NCBI RefSeq assembly: GCF_001680005.1
Contig: NC_033567.1
Span: 372,001 to 436,000 of the forward strand
DNA from: Plasmodium coatneyi
Lineage: Eukaryota > Apicomplexa > Aconoidasida > Haemosporida > Plasmodiidae
Direction of reading: 5' to 3'
Length of the DNA: 64,000 nucleotides
The notes below the pieces were generated by a model, which had not been told where the DNA came from, made no database searches, and saw nothing but the letters and a program-made list of their open reading frames with translations. The number at the start of each line of letters is the position of its first letter. Within the stretch, counting starts at the first letter, position 1. The position numbers and the translations under genes were made by a program. Below are positions 1 through 11,279 of this stretch, in pieces.

Positions 1-1005
1 TGTCTTTTCGTTCCTCGTCATTCCAGAGGTGTTTAATTTTTGCTTATACGGAGAGTCGAATCACGCGTATGTGTAGTTCATCACATAGGCATGTGTACAC
101 ATGCAAATCCACATGCACAACAATGACTCGACGTCAGCGCGAAGAGTCATTTTCCGAGTTTAAATGTGGCTAACTCGAATATACTTTTGCACATGCTTCA
201 TTTTTGTGTTACATCACCCGGCAGAAAGTTCAAAATGGACGAATGATGAGCGGTAAGAGAAATTTTTCCCACAAAGTAAAAAAAAAATGATAAATAAATT
301 TAAAAATTGCCAAAACGGGGTTTTTCCTTCAAATATTACAAGCGCAAAATGGCCCATAAACTTGTACACCTTCCGTTAGTGGATAATTTTTTTTTTTTTT
401 CCACTTTCGTCAATGCATGTATTCGTTCACATATCCTTCGTTGTGCGCATTTTTACACGCGTAGTCTTCTTATTTTTATTTCCCCACTCATTTTCCACTT
501 ATCCTTTTTGTCCTTAACCCTCTAGCAATTTTAACCAGTTTATGCAAAATCGAAGTAACCTCAAAAAAAAAAAAAAAAAAAAAAAAACGCTTAACAAATC
601 AACGCGATATTCTTCTTGAAAAGTATTTTTTGTTTTACGCGCCTGAGTAAACGCCAGATCGAACTCCGCTTGACTTCTTCCCCAAACCAGACAAAACGGA
701 CGCGCACATAAGTATACATATATGCTGTCGTACGTAGCTCCTTTTCGCAGTAATTTCGCACAGAAAACAACCTCAAAGCGATTTTCAGATAAGGCCTTTC
801 ATGCAGTTATATATTTCCCCCCCACATACGATGATCTCATGCGCGAAGCAAACGACTAACAGCCGACTCTGTTGTGCCTCGTCCTTTCTCCAACGTACCA
901 ATAATTGAAGAGACACCAAAGGGGGCACTATATTTTTTTAAAACCATGCGCCGTATTCAAAAGTTCCCTTCAGGCAATATATGCGCTGAGTTATTATGCC
1001 AGAAC

Positions 1006-1037
<32 letters not shown>

Positions 1038-1714
1038 GACCACACGCATTCCTTTTATGTTCAATAAGTATATGTAATCAAATGGCCGTGCGGCCAACAT
1101 TATGTAAGACGAGCTGGCGATATATTAGCGAGGGTATGCAGAAACGCCTCCGCCAGTGCGTGAGTAATTTCTCTGGGGAAAAATTCATTCGGAAAATGAC
1201 ATAAAATACAAACATGCTCAACGAATGATGCGCCAAAAGGAAAAAAAAAGAAAACGAAAATACGATAAAAAAAGGTTAGACAAATGGGACGTAAAGAACT
1301 AAACTCGCATTTTTTATCCATTCGGGTGGAATGACAAAAATGCGTTCACGTAATGCTGTCAATGTGGTAGGTAGGATTCGCGTGGTGGATGCAAGCAGCT
1401 ATGCTTATATCACCCCTATGACACAGAAATAAATGCCACAGTTCGTTGTTACCGCTCTGCAATTTTCGCATTGGCCAAAATGAACACAGGAAAACTTCGT
1501 ATTGGTGTACCCAAATTATTCTCATTCCTTGCTCACATTCAATGTACATATTTGTAAATGTGGCGACATGGGTGTGGGTATGCCCTGAGGGGACTTCACC
1601 CCTGCTATGAGGAATAAACTCCAAGCAGGAGCAATTAAACGGGTACACTTTTCTGGCGACATTCCTCCATAACAACATACGAGCAACTGCCTCGAAGGAG
1701 GCTACCCCCTAACC
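1..1714. other. Non-coding flank left of DNA ligase I
   Basis: No gene is supported here. The stretch has poly-A runs (about 564-586 and 1011-1034) and only short, compositionally random open frames on both strands. It holds the 3' flank of the ligase gene, which ends at 1715 on the minus strand, and probably the flank of a gene lying to the left of the window. Confidence 0.6.
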
Positions 1715-4258
1715 TCATTCACTTTCACTTTCCTCATTAAAGTCGTTTTTATTCTTGTTGTAAGTGAACTGTGCCTCGTACAAGTCAACAATCTGCTGCG
1801 ACGTGGTGGCCTGCTCCGCATTTTTATCATCCCTGAGCCTCAGAAACCTCGGAAAACGCAAACCAATTCCCTTGTCATCGGAATAAACCCCGATGGCTGC
1901 GGTATGCACAGGCGAGAGGGACAAGTCTGCCGCCTTAACTTCCCATACGTAGTGTGCGTCAAACCACACGTCAGGATTTAACTTATCTGAAACTTCGTAA
2001 TAGGATTTCTTATTGGGTATAATTTTATCACTCAAAGTTTCGTATAATGAGCCCAGAATTTCATCACTAAAACCGGTGCCTGCTTTACATACAGTTTGGA
2101 AATTTTCAGTTTCTGAATTGTACGTAGCTAAAACGAATGCACCATACACTCCACTTCTTTTTCCTTTTCCATAATAACCCGCTATGGGTACTAAATCTAC
2201 CGAGTCAGATAGTCCTTCTATATAATCCTTTTTCACCTTCAACCAATTTAATGATCTTCTTGATGGTTCGTACGATGCATTATCTAGCAGCGTCTTCACC
2301 ATTAGCCCTTCGCAATTATTTTCAATTGCATCTTGTAAAAATATATCCATGTCTTCTATATTGTTCATTTCGGAGTGTGTTGCATAACACAGCACTCCTT
2401 CCTTACATTTCAGTAATGAGTAGAGAAGTTTCCTCCTAATTTCCAGCGGTTCCTTAATCACGGGCACACCATTACAACAGATTAGGTCAAACGGGAACAG
2501 ACATATTTTCACCTTTATATTTTCAATGTCAACATCCTTCCTTTTCCTCGTAGTCAGCACCTGAAATGGTAATATCTTTTTATTCTCTATATCATAAGCG
2601 ACCACTTCACTATCAATAATGCACTCTTTCGCACCGCTAATAATTTGATCCCGCACTATTTGAATAACATCTGGATACTTCTCTGTCATGGTTTCTAAAT
2701 TTCGGCTAAAAATTTTTATATTGTCCTTATCTATGTAATGTATTTGAGCCCTTTCTCCGTCATATTTATACTCACACGTGAAGGTCACATTATTGAACCG
2801 GTCAAGTACTTCTTGTATTCCTTTGGTCGGTTTCGCTAACATAGGTTGTACGGGCAGCCCCGCTTTGACTGTGCATTTTTTGCTTAACGTGTTCATATCA
2901 TCTCCATTTAGCAAATTCTGAATGATTATTTCGATATTTGGTAACTCACAGAGGGCACTCTTCACAGACTTTTCCATGCATTCAAAAATGTCCGAATCGT
3001 TATTCACTTCACAGTAGCTTTTTTTTAACTCCTTAAATATGGGTAGCAAACGAGTGTCTCCTTCCTTCCCTATGTCGTAGAACAAATTCGGTTTGCTTAT
3101 TTTTTCGTTCCTCATTTTGATCGACTGTATCAGCGCATCGAAATCGAACTGGTCGAGCACGCTCTGATTTTCATTTTCCCTCTTAACGTGAGAAGGACTC
3201 TCCCCAATTTGCTTCTCCACTTTGAGCACCCCTGCCTTTTTCGTCTTCACTTTATTCATTTCATTCTCCGTTGTGCTATCGCTAACAGTGTCATCCTCCC
3301 CACTGCCATTTCCCTTCCCGCTTAGCAGTTGCTCGTTCATTAGTTTCCCCTTTTGCACAATTTCCTCCGGAATGGACGGACGCGTTAAAATAAATGCATA
3401 AGACAAGGCCTGCAACACAGTAGCGCTGTTCACCCCAATTCTCAATCTCTGTTGTAAAAACCGAACAATATATTTCGCTTCACTAGTTTTCGCACTCACC
3501 AATAGCTTCTTAATTACCTCTCTCTTTTTCTGCTGGGAATTTGAACCACTCAAATTTGGTATGCTCTTCAGTTCATTAAATACGGACTGGATAGTCAAAC
3601 GAGGCAAAGGAAAAATCGTCCTCATTTTGCAGGAACAACTTTCTGCTATTATTCCAAGATCCTCAATTTGTTGTAAATCCTTTTTTATACTCGATTCAGT
3701 TCTACTATACGCCTCAGACATTGTTTTTAAAATGAGAGCTTCTCCTACACCTGCTTCCACATTTAAATAATCAGGTGCCACTTTGTTTAGCGTTATGTAA
3801 ACAGCAGGAATTAAATCGTTGGGACTGTAGTATATTAAAACTCTAAAAACATTGGACAGGATAATTGCTACATTCTTCTTGCTACCAGTTCCACTTCCCT
3901 TTAGCTCTTCTATTTGGTTAAATGTATTTGTCAGAAAAGTGAACAATAAAGAATCCTTAAACTTGTGTTTTTCTTTATCCTTTTGCGAAAGGTATAAATT
4001 ACTTACATCAAAATGTACGGGGTTAAATTTGGGTGAAGTTAGGTCGCTCACCTTATCATCCTCCCTAACGGCGCAGTTAAATAGTGACCCTTTTTTTACA
4101 TCATTTTCGCTCTTCGCCTTGGCCTTTTTCGTTTTTGTGTTTCCATCACTTGCTATTTTTCTTTTGCTGCTTTCTTTCTCTTCTCCCTTCACTTTGCATT
4201 CCTCCTTAACGTCCGTTTCTTCATTCTGCCCATCCATTGTTTTCTTCGGGAAGGACAA
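1715..4258 (-). CDS. LIG1: ATP-dependent DNA ligase I
   Basis: Single-exon protein of 847 residues that seals nicks, mainly Okazaki fragments, through a lysyl-AMP intermediate. The nucleotidyltransferase motif I (EYKYDGER) puts the catalytic lysine at about residue 498. Motif III-like IFSRN, motif IV EGLMVK, motif V WLKVKKDY and the C-terminal RFPRF motif follow in the expected order, so all active-site blocks are present. An alpha-helical DNA-binding domain precedes them at about residues 85-310, interrupted by an Asn/Lys/Glu-rich insert near 310-375. The N-terminal 60 residues are Lys/Glu-rich with a nuclear-localisation-like KRK...KTKKAKAK cluster. Length is close to other Plasmodium ligase I proteins. 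The start is the first Met of the frame; a second Met at residue 8 is equally usable. No clear PCNA-binding box is visible at the N-terminus, unlike animal and yeast ligase I. Confidence 0.96.
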   Translation of the reverse strand: MSFPKKTMDGQNEETDVKEECKVKGEEKESSKRKIASDGNTKTKKAKAKSENDVKKGSLFNCAVREDDKVSDLTSPKFNPVHFDVSNLYLSQKDKEKHKFKDSLLFTFLTNTFNQIEELKGSGTGSKKNVAIILSNVFRVLIYYSPNDLIPAVYITLNKVAPDYLNVEAGVGEALILKTMSEAYSRTESSIKKDLQQIEDLGIIAESCSCKMRTIFPLPRLTIQSVFNELKSIPNLSGSNSQQKKREVIKKLLVSAKTSEAKYIVRFLQQRLRIGVNSATVLQALSYAFILTRPSIPEEIVQKGKLMNEQLLSGKGNGSGEDDTVSDSTTENEMNKVKTKKAGVLKVEKQIGESPSHVKRENENQSVLDQFDFDALIQSIKMRNEKISKPNLFYDIGKEGDTRLLPIFKELKKSYCEVNNDSDIFECMEKSVKSALCELPNIEIIIQNLLNGDDMNTLSKKCTVKAGLPVQPMLAKPTKGIQEVLDRFNNVTFTCEYKYDGERAQIHYIDKDNIKIFSRNLETMTEKYPDVIQIVRDQIISGAKECIIDSEVVAYDIENKKILPFQVLTTRKRKDVDIENIKVKICLFPFDLICCNGVPVIKEPLEIRRKLLYSLLKCKEGVLCYATHSEMNNIEDMDIFLQDAIENNCEGLMVKTLLDNASYEPSRRSLNWLKVKKDYIEGLSDSVDLVPIAGYYGKGKRSGVYGAFVLATYNSETENFQTVCKAGTGFSDEILGSLYETLSDKIIPNKKSYYEVSDKLNPDVWFDAHYVWEVKAADLSLSPVHTAAIGVYSDDKGIGLRFPRFLRLRDDKNAEQATTSQQIVDLYEAQFTYNKNKNDFNEESESE

Positions 4259-6269
4259 GCATTTCCTACACAGGCGGGAAATAAAAAAAAGCCAAAGTGG
4301 TAAACCTTTCTACACTAAAACCGGTGCGTGCAGATGTGCACACAGCAACGCTTCTACATATATGGCAGCACGCTCTTATACACATCTCGATCTGTTAAAA
4401 TGGGCACGACCCCCGTTCAAGGCGCAGAACAGGGGTGTCCCTACATCCACAGACACACACACATGCACATATATATGTATATGTAAATATATGTGTATGT
4501 ATTTTTTGCATCTGCCATGCATGCACAGGACACAAGTTAATTGCACTTGCTGAAGAATGGGTGCTTCCCCCATTTCTCACTCTCATCACTTTTTCTCTCT
4601 TTTAAAACTTAATATGTCCATACAAAAAATCGCTGCGTCTATTCGATGCACTGTCTCTAAAGTTGGTGAAAACTTTCACGTTGAAATTTGTTTTGCGTCT
4701 GTAGAATTTATTCTTTTGCATAAAGGGTATTATATAAGCGTATTCTCTCCTCATGCAACTGTTAACTTTGCACAAAAGCATTCTTGCTATGAGGAGTAGC
4801 ACCACCAATTTCATGTTAGCACAGCTGCCTATACACATGCACGCACAGGCTATTTCCGTGGTAAGTAATGGTAATGGTGCCCGTGGGCATTGGGCTTGCC
4901 TCAACAAGCACTTCGACCATGCGGAAAAGTACAAACAAAATTATGCAAACCACTTCGCGTAGCCTCTTGCATATCCATGGGGACACTCGCCGAATGATTG
5001 CCGCCTGTTCACCCCATATCATAGCACATTTCTTTCGCGCTACGATATCCTTCCCTCACTGCTTAAGAACATTTCTTAAGTTCACGGGAGAATAAGTAAA
5101 AAAACAAATATGCTTATCTTCTTATTTATTAAAAACTCACTCTAAAGTTACTTGCTTAGGTGCCTTTTCCATAATTATATTAAAACTTAAAAAATGAAAT
5201 TGTTTAAAAAAAATAGCCAAGATAATTTCATATATCAAGGTGTGAAAAAAAAAAAAAAAAAAGAGATTACATGATAAAATCTTCAAAAGGTGTTTATAAA
5301 TCTCCTTATATGTTGTTCACACACATATGCTCAGTCCTTTTTCCTTAAAATTGTCACTTAATTTGGAATAATTTTCTTAAAAAGGGAAATAATTTTCTAC
5401 ATCCCTAGCAGAACATCATAAAAAAGCCAATAGATACGAAAAAAAAAAAAAAAAAAAAGCGAAAGGGAGAGGGGGAAAATGATGCTACACTTAAAAATAT
5501 GTAATTATGTGTAAATCAAAAAAACGAAATAGTTCGCAGGAGGGGGAAAAAAAAAGCATACACATTTGCTTATATGCGTGGATACATACACAATACGTGC
5601 ACGCATGTAAAAATGTATCTATACCAGATAAGGAGAAAAAAAAAAAAAAAAAACACACACACAAAAATAGTAGCAATAAACACACCTATTACTTCAAAAA
5701 ATGTTTTCCCCTCTTGCGCAATTTCAAATTTGTTGAATTTTACTAAAAAGGGAGGGTGAAGAATTATGCAAAAAAAGGAAAAGTGGACTCAAAAATAAGC
5801 AGCTCTCATTTTGAAGAAGCTGAAAAGGAGAAAGTGTAAAATGTGTCACAGAATGGAGATTTTTTTTTTCTTTTTTTCTTGTCCCACTAAATGCAAAATG
5901 ATTAAAATAAGAATGTATAAAACGTAGCTTGAAAAATAATAAAAATGATAAAATGTTTTATGTTCCCTACTACGGGAGCATTTAATTTGTGTGTAAATTG
6001 AGGTGAGGCTGCTACTCACGTATTTCACAAGTTCATGTACGGGTCATTTAAATTACGCTACGCACTTCATTTACCGCTAAACCGAGAACGGGGGGAAGTC
6101 CGCATAAGTACACGCGCATAGGCACGCTTGCACACGCCCCCCTTCAGGAGCATATCCTTACACACTTTTATATGGCGCCTTTGCGCACACGCACGAGGCG
6201 CATAAATGTTACCAATTCCAGTAGCTACTTAGCATTTTAAAAATAAGTTCACCCCTCGCTGCAAATCAG
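4259..6269. other. Intergenic: ligase promoter side and transporter 3' side
   Basis: About 2 kb between the start of the ligase gene and the end of the transporter gene, both on the minus strand. It contains poly-A tracts (about 5247-5263, 5439-5458 and 5637-5652) and short frames with no protein-like composition. Nothing else is supported. Confidence 0.6.
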
Positions 6270-8007
6270 CTAAATTCGAATACACTTAAAAAAATAAACA
6301 GACATAACTACAGTTATCAAACATAAAAAAATGACCAGCCCCGTGACATAGAGAAAGGCAAATTCGTGTTCCTCCAGCTTTATTTTCAAGTTCATGCCAA
6401 AAACTCCTGCAAAAGAAAAAAAAAAATAAATAAATAAAATTGCATCAAATGAGATAACTCATTCGTCTTGAGTCATGCTCGCAGTGGATATGCAACACTT
6501 TTCCATGCTCTCTACGTCACTACATCGCTAAGCCGTTACGCCCCACATGGGCGCACATATTTGGGGCAATTCCTCAAAAGGAGAATGAAGCGCACCATGA
6601 CGAACCTGTTATGAGTGTTCCTATGCCGAAGCCAGAATTAATTAAACTGATAACTATGTCCATGCGTATCAAATTATTCCTAGAAAGAGACAAATCGGAT
6701 ACTATTTTATTTTCCAAGTTCTGCATTAACTCATATAAGTGCTTCACCTGATCGTGTATCTGATGAAGTTCTTGATCGAAATATTCGAGGAGCATTTGCA
6801 GATCCTGATTTGTTGCCTCTTTATTGTCTTCCTCCCCATTAATAGGGTTAAAATAACACTTGGTTAATTCCATTTTTTTCAAGTCTGCATTATTTTCTGA
6901 TATTTCGTGAAAAGCCTTAATGAAGGAATTTACTTTATTTATTAAAATATTGGTTGGTTCTTTTAGGTTATGCAAATTTGTCAACACATCCTGATAATTC
7001 GTCACTTTTAAAGTAAATTTGATGTCTGCAAAATCTTTACTTAAGAGTTTCATTTCTGCATTTAAATGTTCAATGGTACTTGAAAAAACGCATTCCAGGG
7101 CACTAAATTCAAAGGGTCTTTTCTCCATAATTTTCGTGTCAACTTTGTACAAATTGGTATACTTTTTAGACACATTACATAGCTTCTTAATCAGATCATC
7201 TCTAATTAAATCTTCCTTTATCACTAGGAAGACACTGGAATGTAAAATGATGCATGTTAATGGGGGCAGGGATACCAGTATGGCATTTAGCCTCGCTTCT
7301 ATACTAGCTATATTGTTATTTTCTGCGAGAAGCTGCTTGCAGTCTCGATAGTTTATTAACCCACTCTTCTGTTTTATATAATTTATGTGGCAGCATTGCT
7401 TCACTCTTTTCAATAACTCCGTGCATAAATATTCCCTTATGAAACACTTTCCACCAAAAATTTCTACGATCACGTGTCTTTTTAATTTGCTTAACTGAAT
7501 TAGGTAATCATTCTCGTGAAGTATTCCCTCCAGTTTAAGGTTGGACTCCCTCTTTGCAGCGTCCACGTTGAAGTTGTAGTTCAGGTTGTAATTGCTGTGG
7601 TTGCCATTATGATTGTCGTGGTTGCTCTGACCGCTTGAGTTGTTGTTACTGTTGCAGAGAGAGTTACGTATCCTGGCCTTCAACTCCGTGTTGTCGTCAT
7701 TCAGAAAATATCTTTCCCTATTTATAAATGTGGAACTATTTACCGAGTTCTCCATCCTCGAAAAGGTATCCATCTCATCCTTCTCTTTCTTATAACGATT
7801 AATTAGCTTGCTCTTCAAGTTGTATTCATACGTGTTTTTCTCGAAACTTGTGGTATTCACAATGTCATCATCGTCATTGAAATCCAGCTCGTCACAGTCG
7901 TAGTCCCGCTTTAGACATTCCCCGTTGTCCTTGAGCATAAAGGATTCATAAGACATTTTAAAGGAAGCAAAAGGTGTGTACAGCGGAAAATTCTTTAAAA
8001 GCTTCAC
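6270..8007 (-). CDS. MIT3: CorA/MRS2/MIT-family magnesium transporter
   Basis: Two exons: 6606-8007 and 6406-6270 (minus), giving about 512 residues. The family forms pentameric Mg2+ channels with a long helical cytosolic or matrix domain and two C-terminal membrane helices. Exon 1 encodes an Asn-rich N-terminus, the helical domain, and the first membrane helix (about residues 448-470). Its last codon is split, and exon 2 completes the signature FGMN (residues 470-473), then the second helix (about 483-507) and a short Lys/Arg tail. The GMN selectivity loop between two helices is diagnostic. Splice sites are AACAG|GTTCG and TTTTGCAG|GA. Without splicing the protein would end in a few unrelated residues before GMN. 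The start could also be the Met at residue 18. Plasmodium has three such genes; position next to ligase I suggests the one called MIT3, which is inference from remembered synteny. Membrane location (mitochondrial or other) is not shown by the sequence. Confidence 0.9.
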
Positions 8008-8436
8008 TAAAATGGGACAAAAAAGCTACACAGGGCAAAAAGAACAAACCGCACAGGCGAAGCAACAATGGTAAAGGGAAAAAAATATATATAATAAAAT
8101 ATCCTAACGTATAATATTAAAGAAAGATGATCTAGCCAAATGAGTTATAGCAACATGATGAACAAATTGTGCACTCATGCATATGCACATGCATGTACAT
8201 GCCAGCTTGGCCATAAGGCTCTTTCCTTTTAAGCGCACGCAAATGAGGAGGCACCCCGAAGGTTAAAAAATCGGGCACATCACAGAAAGCAGGCATTCCA
8301 AGAATGTCACTAATTTTTGCATTTGTACACTAATGAAAAGGGGAGGGGGGCCATATTGGTCAGGTTAACTAAAAGAGACTAATAAACCCAGTAACCAAGG
8401 TAATGTGCCATGTAAAAACAATACATTCAAAATGGG

Positions 8437-8477
<41 letters not shown>

Positions 8478-10206
8478 AAGTCCTGTTTAGGAAAATTCTA
8501 AGGAAAATTGCTTAAGTATATACACACCTTGTAAATGCATATCCTTTTGCGTCATCGCAAGCACCCTTTGGCATGTTATCAAACAGTATGTGCGCAGAAG
8601 CAATTTTTACTTGGGCAAAATAGCCAAGTGGACTACGAGGGAAATGTGAAAAATGTTCAGGTGCACAAACGCGTAAGCATACACATATAAAATGGATAAG
8701 CAATATTTCAGGTCATATCTGTAATACGCGTGCACAAGTGTGAAGGGCACCCAAGGGAAGAACAGGAATATTGCTTACACGCGAAAATGAAAAAAATGAG
8801 TAAAAGAGAAAAATTAAAAACTCCTCACTCCGTGCCATATGTAAGCATGCATGTGTTCTTCCATCATGTCTGCAATGCGGTAATCCAAAACAAGTGTGCA
8901 CGGGCATCCACGTGTTCACTTTTATGAAGTTCCCCTTTGTCATTTCACAAGTTTAATGTGACACATAACATTTACTTACCAATTTTGCCTTGCCATGATT
9001 GCGCTGGCTACGCTTCGATAAAAGGGATTAAAATTTTCCTGCTCCTTATGGGTGTGTGTAAATATCCATGTTCCGCAAATCTTTGCTGCGCTTTTTATTT
9101 TCCCTTTTTGCCATTCTCAAAATGGTCATAATGTTTGGCACCCCCAACATGGAAATAACTACATTTTAAAAGGGGGATAAACAGCTAAAAGAGCGCGACA
9201 GTGAATTTTTCTCAAAAGGAGGTGTTTTATTTATTTTACTTTATTTTATTTTTTTATTTTTAAGGGCTACAAAAATTCGCACAGGGGTCACATGTGTTCA
9301 TAATGGTATATCCCGTTCGGTGTCACTGTTCCGCCTGGTGGACCATCCTTGGATCACGCACTTGCCGTTTTTTTCCTTACCTGTTTTGCTTCTTGCCAGT
9401 TTGCTGAAAAAAAAGTTCTCCTTCTCGCTTTGAATAAAATATGATTACGTCGGCTTAGCTTTTACAAAATGGTGTTCACCGTAATGTAAATTTTTCCGCG
9501 CAAACAAAATGAAATGCAACGAATGAAACGAAAAAAAAGGGCAAACATGACACGAAAACAATAAAAAAAAATGGAGTCAACGTTGTAGGACCTTTACAAA
9601 CGCTTATTTTGTTGAGGCCGCATTTAATGCTTTCCCTTTTCGCTCATCTTTGATGAATGGTTTCTCCCAAGTTGTCGCCCACACAAAACAAGGAATATAA
9701 AAGTATGCCCAAATGCATGCAAAAAAAAAAAGAAAAAATATAATATTCCCTTTTGCGCGTCAAACAAAACATTCCTGCTTTAGCGCAGCAGACAGAAAAT
9801 TCCAATACAACATTAAGAAAATAAAAATAAATCAGAAAAAACCCACTTAACGTTCTGTATGCATATTTTCCACATTAACAAAATAAAAAGACACTTTTTC
9901 CTTCATCCCCAGGAGGGTTCCTTCCCTACACTTCATCATGAATAACGACTCCGGCGTTTCGTAAAATTTTCCCATTTTGTAACTCACGTGAGGCGTGCTT
10001 AATTGAAATCTTCCCGAGAATTGAACTTCCAATATGTTTGTGTACATTCGCGTCCAACTCGTCCACCGCGTAAGCAGCTAAGGGCTTTTACACCTTTGCA
10101 GAATTACGCATGCACATGCAAATATAAATTTATATGCTTATATGCACCACCACTATCACTCCATATACGTTGTGTGCTCGCTGAACCGAATAAACGCTTA
10201 CGCAAA
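8008..10206. other. Divergent intergenic region with a long poly-A tract
   Basis: About 2.2 kb between two divergently transcribed genes, so it should hold both promoters. It contains an uninterrupted run of about 39 A at 8437-8475 and other homopolymer tracts. Short open frames here lack coding composition. No specific regulatory motif could be assigned. Confidence 0.6.
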
Positions 10207-10788
10207 ATGAGCAAATATAAAGGCTCCCTACTTACGGTACTGATAAGCAGCACAGTCGGGTGGAACTTGAACAGGCTATATCGGCAAAACGAATTGAGTA
10301 TGCATGGGGCTAGGGACAACCATGACGTAATCGTAGTTAGACAAGTAAACATTTCTGATAAGAAGAACCCGGACAACCACCTCCACGGAGAAAACAATAA
10401 AACCGCAAACACTAAGGAGCCCCCCCAGTCAGCCATTTTAAACGAAAAGGAGCTACTAAATTTGGTGCAGCATTTTAACGATGTCAATAGAAAACACAAG
10501 GGATTCTGCGAAACTAGCATTTTTAAAAATTCCACCTTTTCAAACACAAATAACGAACATAGTGGTGAGGATAGTTTTAACACATATTTGATAATAGACA
10601 AATGGAAAACAAAAAACGAATTTGAAAAATCCAAAAAGGAGTTTGAAAATTTGTTTGCACAGAAAAATCACATATATGATAAAAAAATGAAAGATATTTA
10701 TCTGAACTATGAAATGTATAATAATAATTACGAAACGGTTTCGGCACAAAATATTTTCCAGAAATTGTACCACTTTATTTTTGACTAA
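10207..10788 (+). CDS. Conserved-looking small protein with N-terminal hydrophobic anchor, function unknown
   Basis: About 193 residues from the ATG at 10207, which has an A-rich context (GCAAAATGAG). The frame is open further upstream to 10003, but that part has Cys/His/Pro-rich non-coding composition, so the internal Met is preferred. The N-terminus (MSKYKGSLLTVLISSTVGW) is one hydrophobic segment that could be a membrane anchor or organelle signal. The remainder is Asn/Lys/Glu-rich, with a helical charged C-terminal third containing repeated KSKKEFENLF-like segments. No known domain is recognised. It runs toward the PUB-UBX gene and is divergent from the MIT transporter. Codon use and composition match neighbouring real genes. 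Confidence 0.7.
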   Translation: MSKYKGSLLTVLISSTVGWNLNRLYRQNELSMHGARDNHDVIVVRQVNISDKKNPDNHLHGENNKTANTKEPPQSAILNEKELLNLVQHFNDVNRKHKGFCETSIFKNSTFSNTNNEHSGEDSFNTYLIIDKWKTKNEFEKSKKEFENLFAQKNHIYDKKMKDIYLNYEMYNNNYETVSAQNIFQKLYHFIFD

Positions 10789-11279
10789 ACGGATTCGCTT
10801 ATTTGTGCAAGAGGGATTCTTCCTTACCTTGTTTGCTTCCTCGTTTTGCGACGAAATGTGGCCCCCTTTTTTGCCACGTCTACCCCTATAACACCTTACC
10901 GAGTTTGCCATTCTTAAAGCGAACCAATTAAACATAATGCCATGGGTGAATAAACACAAAAGTGCTACGTACAAATGACACATTACATTGATGTGTAAAA
11001 GCCCTGCTACTCATTCCGGCGCAGCAGGGGAAACATCAAAAAGGGGAAGAAAAGACTTAATAACCCATTCGAAAAGTACAAAAAAATACGTTCTCTTATG
11101 CTTTAAAAAAAGAAACATAAGAAGTGATCAAAATGGGAAAAGCTAAAATGCCATGTAAACAAAATGCGATAAAGGATAACATAATAAATTGGTAAAACTT
11201 TTTGGAAAAAAATTGTTGTCCTTCCCAATTTACCATTTGTCACGTGGGCATTTCTTATGCTCCCATTCGGTACTCCCTT
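10789..11279. other. Convergent intergenic region
   Basis: Short region between the 3' ends of two convergent genes. Nothing beyond AT-rich 3' flank sequence is seen. Confidence 0.6.

Noticed and set aside
3852..4553. A 233-codon plus-strand frame opposite the ligase N-terminus
   Set aside because: It overlaps the conserved ligase gene in antisense and has shadow composition (Ser/Phe/Leu-rich).
10003..10206. N-terminal 68-codon extension of the gene at 10207
   Set aside because: Cys/His/Pro-rich translation unlike the rest of the protein; the Met at 10207 has a better context and starts a hydrophobic anchor.
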